This document shows positions 8,056 to 15,483 of a DNA stretch of 64,000 nucleotides, in pieces. Each line of letters begins with the position of its first letter. Within the stretch, counting starts at the first letter, position 1. The position numbers and the translations under genes were made by a program. Under the pieces are notes generated by a model. That model did no database searches, had not been told where the DNA came from, and was given only the letters and a program-made list of their open reading frames with translations. The DNA lies in NCBI RefSeq assembly GCF_002261335.1, contig NZ_NEVL01000005.1, forward strand, positions 186,001 to 250,000, read 5' to 3'. This DNA comes from Bordetella genomosp. 1 (GTDB taxonomy: Bacteria > Pseudomonadota > Gammaproteobacteria > Burkholderiales > Burkholderiaceae_B).

Positions 8056-8613
8056 ATGGCCCGTCTCACGCTCCACACCCCCGACACTGCGCCCGAAGCG
8101 ACGCGCCCGGCGCTGCAGGCCGCGCAGCAGAGCGCCGGCTTCCTGTCCAATCTGCTGGCCGTGCTCGCCAACGCGCCGGTCGCGCTCGAAGCGTACCAGA
8201 CCCTCTCCGCGATCAACGCGCGCGCCAGCCTCACGCTGCCGCAACGCGAGGTGGTGCAGCTCATCGCCGCCACCACGCACGGCTGCGATTTCTGCGTGGC
8301 GGGCCACACCGCCCTGGGCCTGAACAAGGCCAAGCTGCCTGCGGCCGTGGTCGACGCGCTGCGCGCCGGCCAGCCCCTGCCCGACGCCCAGCTCGAGGCG
8401 CTGGCCCGCTTCACGCGCGAAGTGATCGCCACGCGCGGCAAGGTCAGCGACGCCGTCCTGGCAGACTTCCTCGCCACCGGCCACACCGAAGGCCAGGCGC
8501 TGGAGGTTATCGTGGGGATCGGCCTGGCCACCATCTGCAACTTCGCCAACGTGCTGGCCCAGACCCCGCTCAACCCGCAACTGCAGGATTACGAATGGCA
8601 CAAGCAAGCGTAG
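8056..8613 (+). CDS. AhpD-like carboxymuconolactone decarboxylase family protein
   Basis: A 185-residue all-helical protein of the AhpD/CMD family. It carries the full AhpD catalytic pattern: Glu65, Cys77, Cys80 and His84 (CDFCVAGH), with the 12-residue Glu-Cys spacing and the CxxC-x3-H spacing of AhpD. Proteins with this motif are thiol peroxidase reductants or peroxidases; the C-terminal part (GHTEGQALEVIVGIGLATIC) is also conserved. An AAGGA ribosome binding site (8043-8047) supports the ATG. It is first in a five-gene operon with a flavoprotein of the acyl-CoA dehydrogenase fold, overlapping it by 19 bases. Here it may protect against, or use, peroxide made by that flavoprotein (inference). 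Confidence 0.88.
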   Translation: MARLTLHTPDTAPEATRPALQAAQQSAGFLSNLLAVLANAPVALEAYQTLSAINARASLTLPQREVVQLIAATTHGCDFCVAGHTALGLNKAKLPAAVVDALRAGQPLPDAQLEALARFTREVIATRGKVSDAVLADFLATGHTEGQALEVIVGIGLATICNFANVLAQTPLNPQLQDYEWHKQA

Positions 8614-9698
8614 TCACTCCCCTCCCCGCCGACCTGCGTGACTGGCTCGCCGCGCGCGCCGACGCGCTCGACACGGGCGCGCAAGCCGCCGATGCCGTCA
8701 CGCCGACCCTCGGCGCGGCCGGCGTGTTCCGGCTCGGCGTGCCCGGCGCCTGGGGCGGCGTGGACGGCAGCGACACGGGCACGGCGATCGACGCGATCGC
8801 CGCCGTCGCCGAGGAATCGGTGGCGGCAGCGTTCATGTTCTGGGGCCAGCGCACCTTCATCGAATACCTGCTGCACACGCCCAACGAGGCGATGCGCGAG
8901 CGCTGGCTGCCGGCGCTGCTCGACGGCACGCTGGCCGGCGCCACCGGCCTGTCCAACGCGATGAAGTTCCTGTGCGGCATCGAAGCCCTGCAGATCGAGG
9001 CGCGCGAGACTGCGCCCGGCGAATGGCGCCTGGACGGCCAGATGCCGTGGGTCACGAACCTGCGGCCCGGCAACTTCGTGGTCGCGGCCGCGGTGCGCGC
9101 GCCCGACGGCGGCACGGCCATCGTCGCGCTGCCCGACGACACCCCCGGCCTGACCCGCTCCGACGACCTGTCGCTGATCGCGCTGCAATCCAGCCACACC
9201 GCCGCCATCCGGCTCGCCGACGCGCCGGCCGGCCCGGCCCTGCTCATCCACGGCCAGGCCACGCAGTATCTGCCCAAGGTGCGGCCGGCCTTCGCGGGCC
9301 TGCAATGCGGGCTGTCGATCGGCCTGGCGCGCCGCGCGCTGCGCGAGGTGCTGGCGGGCGGCGCAACGCGCCCGGTGCTGTCGGACCCCGCCCAAACACT
9401 GGTTGCGACGCTCGACACGTTGCGCGCGCAACTGATCGAGGGCGTGCTCGACGGGCGCTTCCAGACCCAGCCGATGGCGCTGTTCGAGCTGCGCATCGCG
9501 CTGGCCGAACTGGCGGCCGAGGCCGTGCAGCTCGAGCTGCAGACGCATGGCGGCGCCGCCTACCTGAAGCACAAGCGGCCGGGCTTCGAACGGCGCTGGC
9601 GCGAATCGGCCTTCCTGCCCATCGTCACGCCCAGCCTGGTGCAGCTGCGCGGCGAGATCGCCAAGCGCCGCGCGCTCGACGCGCAAGCCACCGCATGA
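8595..9698 (+). CDS. acyl-CoA dehydrogenase family flavoprotein
   Basis: A 367-residue member of the acyl-CoA dehydrogenase fold. The N-terminal helical domain (GVFRLGVPGAWGGVDGS), middle beta-domain (GATGLSNAMKFLCGIEALQI, RLDGQMPWVTNL) and C-terminal helical domain are recognisable. The sequence is nearer to the SfnB/DszC-like and other non-classical members than to true beta-oxidation enzymes: the usual catalytic Glu region is not evident. Such proteins include FMNH2-dependent monooxygenases of organosulfur use. The ATG at 8595 is chosen because the open frame upstream overlaps the AhpD-like gene entirely; it has GCAGGA before it. It is followed by an ABC importer, suggesting an imported substrate. 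No flavin reductase gene is present. Confidence 0.82.
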   Translation: MAQASVVTPLPADLRDWLAARADALDTGAQAADAVTPTLGAAGVFRLGVPGAWGGVDGSDTGTAIDAIAAVAEESVAAAFMFWGQRTFIEYLLHTPNEAMRERWLPALLDGTLAGATGLSNAMKFLCGIEALQIEARETAPGEWRLDGQMPWVTNLRPGNFVVAAAVRAPDGGTAIVALPDDTPGLTRSDDLSLIALQSSHTAAIRLADAPAGPALLIHGQATQYLPKVRPAFAGLQCGLSIGLARRALREVLAGGATRPVLSDPAQTLVATLDTLRAQLIEGVLDGRFQTQPMALFELRIALAELAAEAVQLELQTHGGAAYLKHKRPGFERRWRESAFLPIVTPSLVQLRGEIAKRRALDAQATA

Positions 9699-10552
9699 GC
9701 GCGGCGCAGCCCGTTCCCCTGCTGGCGGCCGAGGCGGTCGCGGTCGGCTATGCCGGCAGCGCCCCGGTGCTCGCCGGTGTCGACCTGGCGCTGGATGCCG
9801 GCGAGATCGTGGCGGTGCTGGGCGCGAGCGGCTCCGGCAAGTCCAGCCTGCTGCGCGTGCTGGCGGGCCTGCAGGCGCCCTCGGGCGGCCGCGTGACCAT
9901 GCGCGGCCAGCCCATCGCGGGCGTACACCCGCGCCTGGCGGTCGCGTTCCAGGATCCGAGCCTGCTGCCCTGGCTCACGCTCGAGAAGAACGTCGCGTTC
10001 GGCCTGGACTTCCGCAGCCAGCCGACGCTGTCGCGCGCCGAGCGCCAGGCGCGCGTGGACGCCGCCATCGAAGAGGTCGGGCTGGGCCACGCGCGGCGCC
10101 GCAAGCCTGCCGAGCTCTCCGGCGGCATGGCCCAGCGCACCGCGCTGGCGCGCTGCCTGGCGCGCCAGCCCGACGTGCTGCTGCTCGACGAGCCCTTCGG
10201 CGCGCTCGACGAAGTGACGCGCGCCGACATGCAGCAGCTTCTGCTGCGCGTGCGCGACGACGTCGGCGCCGCCGCGCTGCTGGTCACCCACGACATCGAC
10301 GAGGCCCTGCTGGTGGCCGATCGCATCGTCCTGCTCGGCGGCCACCCCGCCCACGTGATCGGGCGCTGGCGCATCGACACGCCCCAGCCGCGGGCGGACC
10401 GCATCCAGGAGCTCGGCGCGCTGCGCATCGAGATCCTGCAACAGCTGCGCCGGGCCATGCGCCCGGGCGCGGACCCCTCGCCGGAGATCCCGGCCCACTC
10501 CCTGTCTCGCGAAGGAAACGTCGATGCCCATCGATCAACTGTCACGTCGTGA
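9695..10552 (+). CDS. ABC importer ATP-binding protein (SsuB/TauB type)
   Basis: The ATPase subunit of a nitrate/sulfonate/taurine-type ABC importer, 285 residues. It has Walker A GASGSGKS (residues 43-50), the Q-loop Gln86, the signature LSGGMAQR (141-148), Walker B VLLLDEP (161-167) and the switch His199. Its ATG overlaps the stop codon of the flavoprotein gene (ATGA), so translation is probably coupled. It is about 30 residues longer at its C-terminus than SsuB, and its end overlaps the next gene by 29 bases. Confidence 0.93.
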   Translation: MSAAQPVPLLAAEAVAVGYAGSAPVLAGVDLALDAGEIVAVLGASGSGKSSLLRVLAGLQAPSGGRVTMRGQPIAGVHPRLAVAFQDPSLLPWLTLEKNVAFGLDFRSQPTLSRAERQARVDAAIEEVGLGHARRRKPAELSGGMAQRTALARCLARQPDVLLLDEPFGALDEVTRADMQQLLLRVRDDVGAAALLVTHDIDEALLVADRIVLLGGHPAHVIGRWRIDTPQPRADRIQELGALRIEILQQLRRAMRPGADPSPEIPAHSLSREGNVDAHRSTVTS

Positions 10553-11714
10553 CGTGCTCAAGCTCGCGTCGCTATTCACCGCCGGCGGCGCGCTGCCGCT
10601 GCTGTCCGCCTTCAACGCGCGCGCCCAGGCCGAGCCCGACGCGCCGCTGCGCATCGGTTACCTGCCGATCACCGACGCCACGCCGCTGCTGGTCGCGCAC
10701 AACAACGGATATTTCGAGGAAGCCGGCATCAAGGCCGAGAAGCCGACCCTGCTGCGCAGCTGGGCCCAGATCATCGAGGCTTTCATCTCGGGCCAGGTCA
10801 ACGTGGTGCACCTGCTCACGCCCATGACCGTGTGGGCGCGCTACGGCAGCAAGGTGCCGGCCAAGGTCGTGGCCTGGAACCACATGAGCGGCTCGGGCCT
10901 GACCGTGGCGCCGGCCGTGAACAAGGTGGCCGACCTGGGCGGACAGACCGTGGCGATCCCGTTCTGGTATTCGATCCACAACGTCGTGCTGCAGCACCTG
11001 CTGCGCGAAAACGGCCTGACGCCGGTGTCGCGCAAGCAGGGCAAGCCCGCTGCCAACGAGGTGAACCTGGTCGTGATGGCGCCGTCCGACATGCCGCCCG
11101 CCATCGCCTCCGGCCAGATCGCGGGCTACATCGTGGCCGAGCCCTTCAACGCCGTGGCCGAGAATCTCGGCGTGGGCAAGGTGCTGCGCTTCACCGGCGA
11201 CGTGTGGCGCGATCACGCCTGTTGCGTGGTCTTCATGCACGAGCGCGACCTCGAACAGCGGCCGCAATGGTCGCAGGGCGTGGTGAACGCGATCGTGCGC
11301 GCCCAGCTCTGGACGCGCGACAACCGCGCCGAGACCGCCCGCCTGCTGTCGCGCGAAGGCCCCAACCGCTACACGCCGCATCCGATCGAGGCGCTCAACA
11401 AGGTGCTGGCACCGCCCGCCTCCGATCGCGCCGCCTACCTGGCCTCGGGCGTGATCCATCACCCCGAGTGGGACGAGAAGCGCATCGACTTCCAGCCCTA
11501 CCCGTATCCGAGCTACACCGAGGCGCTGGTGGAGAAGCTGAAGTCCACCGTGATCGAGGCCGACCGCGGCTTCCTGGCCGAGCTCGACCCCAAGCACGCC
11601 GCGCGCGACCTCGTCGACGACCGCTACGTCAAGCGCGCGATCGAGTCGATGGGCGGGCTGACCAGGTTCGGCGTGGCCGACTCCTACACCCGCATGGAAA
11701 CCATCAGTGCCTGA
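10524..11714 (+). CDS. Tat-exported ABC substrate-binding protein (SsuA/NMT1 type)
   Basis: A 396-residue periplasmic binding protein of the nitrate/sulfonate/bicarbonate class. The N-terminus carries a twin-arginine signal (SRRDVLKLA, residues 7-15, then a hydrophobic stretch and a cleavage site near ARAQA, residues 32-36), so it is exported folded. The motif LRIGYLPITDATPLLVAHNNG is typical of the class. Tat export is common for such receptors in Burkholderiales. AAGGAAACG before the ATG supports the start. It sits between the ATPase and permease genes, overlapping both (29 and 8 bases). The ligand is unknown; a sulfonate, nitrile or pyrimidine-like compound would all fit the family. Confidence 0.9.
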   Translation: MPIDQLSRRDVLKLASLFTAGGALPLLSAFNARAQAEPDAPLRIGYLPITDATPLLVAHNNGYFEEAGIKAEKPTLLRSWAQIIEAFISGQVNVVHLLTPMTVWARYGSKVPAKVVAWNHMSGSGLTVAPAVNKVADLGGQTVAIPFWYSIHNVVLQHLLRENGLTPVSRKQGKPAANEVNLVVMAPSDMPPAIASGQIAGYIVAEPFNAVAENLGVGKVLRFTGDVWRDHACCVVFMHERDLEQRPQWSQGVVNAIVRAQLWTRDNRAETARLLSREGPNRYTPHPIEALNKVLAPPASDRAAYLASGVIHHPEWDEKRIDFQPYPYPSYTEALVEKLKSTVIEADRGFLAELDPKHAARDLVDDRYVKRAIESMGGLTRFGVADSYTRMETISA

Positions 11715-12504
11715 GCCGTCCGCCTCTTCCGTCGTCGCCCCGGCCGCCGCGCGCGGCGCCGGCCTGCGCCGGCTGCTGCTCGGCGTGGCGGGCCTGGCCT
11801 GCGTGGTGCTGCTGTGGTGGCTCGCCACGGCGGTGCTGGTCAAGCCGGGCAGCCTGGCCACGCGCTTCGCACCGGGCGCGTCCTGGGACAGCCTGTTGCT
11901 GCTGCTGCGCGACTCCGACCTGCCGCTGCACGTGATGGTGAGCCTGCGCCGCGTGTTCGTGGGACTGGCCCTGGCGCTCGCCATCGGCGTGCCGCTTGGC
12001 CTGGCCATCGGCGCGTGGCGCAGCGTGGACGCGGCGCTCACGCCGACGTTCCAGCTGATGCGCATGATCTCGCCGCTGTCGTGGATGCCGATCGCCGTGA
12101 TGGTGCTGGGCGTGGGCGACCAGCCCGTGTACTTCCTGCTCGCCTTCGCCGCGGTCTGGCCCATCATCATCAACACCGCGGCCGGCGTGCAGCAGCTCGA
12201 CCGGCGCTGGCTGCAACTGGCGCGCAGCCTGGCCGCCAGCCGCAGCGAAACGCTGCTGCGCGTGATCCTGCCCGGCGTGCTGGGCCATGTGCTGACCGGG
12301 CTGCGCCTGGCCATCGGCATCGTCTGGATCGTGCTGGTGCCGGCCGAGATGCTGGGCGTGTCGGCGGGGCTGGGCTACTTCATCCTGGACACACGCGACC
12401 GGCTGGCCTATTCCGAGCTGATGGCCATGGTCATCATCATCGGCGTGATCGGCTATGCGCTCGACAGCGCCGCACGGCTCGCGTTCCGGCGGCTGATGGG
12501 CTGA
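11707..12504 (+). CDS. ABC importer permease (SsuC/TauC type)
   Basis: Membrane subunit of the importer, 265 residues with six predicted membrane segments. The cytoplasmic EAA-like loop that contacts the ATPase is at about residues 175-200 (AASRSETLLRVILPGVLGHV). It starts with GTG inside the 3' end of the receptor gene (8-base overlap), so it is translationally coupled and the last gene of the operon. The N-terminus carries a slightly extended cytoplasmic tail. Confidence 0.9.
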   Translation: MPEPSASSVVAPAAARGAGLRRLLLGVAGLACVVLLWWLATAVLVKPGSLATRFAPGASWDSLLLLLRDSDLPLHVMVSLRRVFVGLALALAIGVPLGLAIGAWRSVDAALTPTFQLMRMISPLSWMPIAVMVLGVGDQPVYFLLAFAAVWPIIINTAAGVQQLDRRWLQLARSLAASRSETLLRVILPGVLGHVLTGLRLAIGIVWIVLVPAEMLGVSAGLGYFILDTRDRLAYSELMAMVIIIGVIGYALDSAARLAFRRLMG

Positions 12505-12512
12505 GACGGGAA

Positions 12513-12560
12513 GGCTCAGCCCTCGCGGGCCTCGGCCGGCTCAGCCCTCATGGGCTTCGG
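12513..12560. repeat. 25-bp imperfect tandem duplication at the 3' end of a LysR gene
   Basis: GGCTCAGCCCTCGCGGGCCT at 12513 is repeated as GGCTCAGCCCTCATGGGCTT at 12538 (about 20 of 23 bases the same, period 25). Each copy encodes EA-R/H-EG followed by a stop on the minus strand, so the LysR gene tail and stop codon are duplicated; the second copy is outside the frame and now lies between convergent genes. Confidence 0.7.
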
Positions 12561-13473
12561 CTTCGGCGACGCACTCCTCGAGAATCTCGAGGAAGCGCGC
12601 CTCGGCCGGCTCCGGCACGAAGGCCGGATTTGTGATCAGGTGGAGGTCTGCGCCGAGGGTCAGGCCGGCGGGTGCGAAGCGCCACAGGCGGCCGGCCTGG
12701 AGGTCGGGATCGGCGGCCGCGCTGGGCAGCACGCCGATGCCCACGCCGGCCACGATCATGCGCAGCACGGCGCCGATGTCGGTGCTGCTGCCCGTGATGC
12801 GGCGGCCCAGGCCGGCGCCGTCGCCCAGCGCCAGCATGGGCTCCATCACGCCGCCCTTCTTGCTCACCGAAAAGGCCACCAGCGGCTCCTGGCGCAGCTG
12901 CTCCAGCGTGATGTCGTCGCGGCCGAACCAGGGATGCGTGGGGCCGCAGTAGATGCCGAACTCCTCGCGCATCAGCAGCCGGCAGTTCAGCCCCGCGATG
13001 GGCTGGGCCAGCAGGCACAGCGCCATCGGCGCGATGCGTTGCGACACGGCGCGCACCGCCTGCGGGCTGCTCACGATCTCGATCTCGATATTGACCGAGG
13101 GATAGCGCCGCCGCAGCCGGGCCAGCGCCTCATCCAGCGGCGCGTACTGCACGGCCGTGATGAGCAGCAGCTTGACCAGGCCGGTCAGGTCGGCCTGCGC
13201 GCCCGCGAGCTTCTCGCCGATGCGCGCGGCGCTGCGCATCATCAGCTCGCATTCGCGATACAGGATCTCGCCGTAGCGGGTGAGCTCGAAGCGGCGGCTG
13301 CCGCGCACGATGAGCGTGCAGCCCAGGCTGTCTTCGAGCCGCTTGAGCGCCTGCGTCACGGAGGGCTGGCGGATGCCGAGCTCGCGCGCTGCCTGCGTCA
13401 GGCTGCGCGCCTCGACGATCACGAAGAAGGTGCGCAGCAGGTTCCAGTCGAGCGAGTCCAGCGGTGATTCCAT
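12541..13473 (-). CDS. LysR-family transcriptional regulator
   Basis: A 310-residue LysR regulator: helix-turn-helix at residues about 20-45 (SLTQAARELGIRQPSVTQAL), then the effector domain from about residue 95. The ATG at 13473 gives the family-typical N-terminus MESPLDSLDWNLLRTF but has no ribosome binding site. An in-frame ATG at 13524 is preceded by GGGGTGATC, a good match to the 16S 3' end, and would add 17 residues; the choice is open. It follows the amidohydrolase gene on the same strand by 71 bases and so may be its autogenous regulator, acting at the LysR box at 14879. Confidence 0.9.
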   Translation of the reverse strand: MESPLDSLDWNLLRTFFVIVEARSLTQAARELGIRQPSVTQALKRLEDSLGCTLIVRGSRRFELTRYGEILYRECELMMRSAARIGEKLAGAQADLTGLVKLLLITAVQYAPLDEALARLRRRYPSVNIEIEIVSSPQAVRAVSQRIAPMALCLLAQPIAGLNCRLLMREEFGIYCGPTHPWFGRDDITLEQLRQEPLVAFSVSKKGGVMEPMLALGDGAGLGRRITGSSTDIGAVLRMIVAGVGIGVLPSAAADPDLQAGRLWRFAPAGLTLGADLHLITNPAFVPEPAEARFLEILEECVAEAEAHEG

Positions 13474-13544
13474 GGCGGCGGGCAGGAGGGCGGCGCCGCC
13501 CGGCTGGCCGCGCCTGCCTGCCATTAGATCACCCCGGCGCCCGC

Positions 13545-14789
13545 TCAAGCGCGGTCCGCGCGCTCGACCACGGCGTGCAGCAGCACGTTCAGGCCCGGCT
13601 CCATGTCCTCGACCGTGGCCAGCTCGTTGTTGTTGTGCGTGATGCCGTCGCGGCACGGCGTGAAGATCATCGCCGTGGGGAACTTCTGCGCCATGAAGTA
13701 CGCATCGTGGCCGGCCTGGCTGGGCAGGTCCGCGGTGCTGTAGTTCAACGCGGCGACCTTGTCGCGCACGATGCCGACCATGGCGTCGTCGAAGATGTAG
13801 CCGCCCCATTGCCACTGGTCCAGGATGCGATACTCGCAGCCGGTCTTGGCGGCCGCCTGCGCCACGCCGCGCAGCATCTTGTCGCGCATGGCCTCGGCCG
13901 CCTGCGGGCTTTCGTGGCGCACGTCGCCGATCGCCTCCGCCCAGTCCGACAGAATGCCGGCCTTGTTGGGCCAGGCCACCAGGCGCGAGGCCGTGGCCTT
14001 GCCGCCGGTGCCGGCAAACTCCCAGCCGATGTCATCGACCTCGGTCAGCATGCGCGCGGCCGCCACCAGCGCGTTGCGGCGCTTGGCCATCGGCCAGGGG
14101 CCGGCGTGGGCCGTCTCGCCGCGAAACTCGACCAGCACGCCGTGCGAGCTGTAGCCGTGGGTCACCACGCCGACCTGCTTGTTGGCGCGGTCGAGCACGT
14201 CGCCCTGCTCGATGTGCAGTTCGAAATAGGCGTCGACCTCGCGCCCGCCCACCGGCTCGCTGCCCTTGTAGCCGATGCGCTCGAGCTCCTCGCCGAAGGT
14301 CGGGCCGTCGTCGGAGCGGCGGCCGTAGGCCCATTCGACGTCGTAGGCGCCCACGTAGCAGCCCGAGGCGATCATGGGCGGCGCGAAGCGGCTGCCCTCC
14401 TCGTTGGTCCAGTCCACGATCTCGATCGGACGGCGCGTGGTGAGGCCCAGGTCGTTGAGCGTGCGCACCACTTCCAGCGCGCCGAGCACGCCGACGATGC
14501 CGTCGAAGCGGCCGCCGTTGGCCTGGGTGTCGAGATGGCTGCCGATGATGACCGGCGGCAGGTCTTCGCGGCCCTCGCGGCGGCCGAAGATGTTGCCCAC
14601 GCCGTCGACCCGCACCGTCAGGCCGGCGTCGCGGCACCACTGCACGAACTGGTCGCGCATGTCGCGGTCGGCGTCGGTCAGCGCGAGCCGGGCCAGGCCG
14701 TTCTCACGGCCCACGCCGATGCCCGACGAGGTGTCGAGCGTTTGAAGATAGCGCTTCATATCGATGCGCGCGTCGGCGGACAGCGTCAT
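13545..14789 (-). CDS. M20-family amidohydrolase, N-carbamoyl-L-amino-acid hydrolase/allantoate amidohydrolase type
   Basis: A 414-residue Zn-dependent hydrolase of the hydantoinase/carbamoylase group, which splits N-carbamoyl amino acids, ureidoglycine-like compounds or beta-ureidopropionate to amine, CO2 and ammonia. Metal-binding and catalytic motifs are intact: GSHLDTQANGGRFDG (around residues 88-102), TNEEGSRF (around 128-135), HIEQG, and a C-terminal region SQAGHDAYFM with the conserved His. Length is normal for AmaB/HyuC. The exact substrate is not decided by sequence. No dihydropyrimidinase lies next to it. The LysR gene downstream and the LysR box upstream suggest substrate induction. 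Confidence 0.9.
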   Translation of the reverse strand: MTLSADARIDMKRYLQTLDTSSGIGVGRENGLARLALTDADRDMRDQFVQWCRDAGLTVRVDGVGNIFGRREGREDLPPVIIGSHLDTQANGGRFDGIVGVLGALEVVRTLNDLGLTTRRPIEIVDWTNEEGSRFAPPMIASGCYVGAYDVEWAYGRRSDDGPTFGEELERIGYKGSEPVGGREVDAYFELHIEQGDVLDRANKQVGVVTHGYSSHGVLVEFRGETAHAGPWPMAKRRNALVAAARMLTEVDDIGWEFAGTGGKATASRLVAWPNKAGILSDWAEAIGDVRHESPQAAEAMRDKMLRGVAQAAAKTGCEYRILDQWQWGGYIFDDAMVGIVRDKVAALNYSTADLPSQAGHDAYFMAQKFPTAMIFTPCRDGITHNNNELATVEDMEPGLNVLLHAVVERADRA

Positions 14790-14878
14790 GGCAAACCCCT
14801 TGGAGAATCCTGGTTGTGCCGCCGGGCGTCGGGCGCGGCGGATCCAGGCATTCTAGGGGCGCCACGGCCTCGTCACCA

Positions 14879-14907
14879 ATAGGCCACGCCTATATTTCAC
14901 ATAGGCC
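14879..14907 (-). promoter_or_regulatory. LysR-type operator with an extra half-site
   Basis: ATAGGC-CAC-GCCTAT (14879-14893) is a perfect inverted repeat of the T-N11-A form typical of LysR regulators. A third copy of the half-site, ATAGGCC, follows at 14901-14907. It lies 90-118 bases upstream of the amidohydrolase start, as expected for a recognition site plus activation site. The LysR protein at 12541 is the natural candidate to bind it. Binding is inferred. Confidence 0.65.
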
Positions 14908-14917
14908 AGAACGGCAG

Positions 14918-15319
14918 TCAGGCGTCGCGCAGCAGGTCGTGCTCGTTGAGCAGCTCGAACATGATCTCGGGCCGCGCGTCGAGGCAGCGGCGAATCGCCG
15001 CCGGGATGCTCTGGCGCGTCTTGCGGCACAGGCCCGGGCGGAACTGGATGTCGATCACGATGCCGCGCGCGGTGCGCACCTCGTTGGGCCCCGGCGCGAA
15101 GCGCACCACGATGCCGAGCAGCTCTTCCATCTTGCCGCCCAGCCGGCGCAGGTCGGTAAGCGAGGCGGCCGCCTCGATGCGCTGGATCAGGCGCTTTTCC
15201 TCGTCGCGGGTCAGGCGCAGGATGCGCAGGTCGCCCTGCGGCGCGGCCAGCAACTGGTCGCGCTCGCAATCACAGGCGCCCGGCGGGCACTCCTGGCGTA
15301 TCGGAAACGGCAGATCCAT
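14918..15319 (-). CDS. conserved hypothetical protein with Cys cluster
   Basis: A 133-residue soluble protein without a recognised domain. The N-terminus holds a compact Cys motif (ECPPGACDCERD, Cys11, Cys16 and Cys18), which could bind metal. A central segment (RLTRDEEKRLIQRIE) is a charged helix and the C-terminal part (FRPGLCRKTRQSIPAAIRRC) is basic. I believe similar proteins occur across Burkholderiales without known function. The ATG at 15319 is chosen because upstream codons in the frame are low-complexity and cross the palindrome at 15427. It is divergent from the histidine kinase gene. Confidence 0.7.
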   Translation of the reverse strand: MDLPFPIRQECPPGACDCERDQLLAAPQGDLRILRLTRDEEKRLIQRIEAAASLTDLRRLGGKMEELLGIVVRFAPGPNEVRTARGIVIDIQFRPGLCRKTRQSIPAAIRRCLDARPEIMFELLNEHDLLRDA

Positions 15320-15426
15320 GGGTCGGCACGCTCTGGCGGACAGGCCGCGCACGGCGGCCAAAAGAGAAAGTGTAGGGGTTGCGGGCGGCTTTATCCAGAC
15401 GGCGCCGGGCCGCCCGGCGGGCCGGC

Positions 15427-15448
15427 GTCTCCGTAGCGCTACGGAGAC
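15427..15448. promoter_or_regulatory. 22-bp perfect palindrome, copy 1 (probable response-regulator site)
   Basis: A perfect palindrome centred between 15437 and 15438 with core CCGTAGCGCTACGG, extended by four bases on each side. It lies 36 bases before the kinase start codon, in the gap to the divergent gene. The same core recurs at 17542-17565, just after the response-regulator gene. Two copies flanking a two-component pair suggest the cognate site of that NarL/FixJ-type regulator (inference). Confidence 0.7.
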
Positions 15449-15483
15449 CGGCCGCGCGCGGGCGCTGCGATAATGGGCCCATC

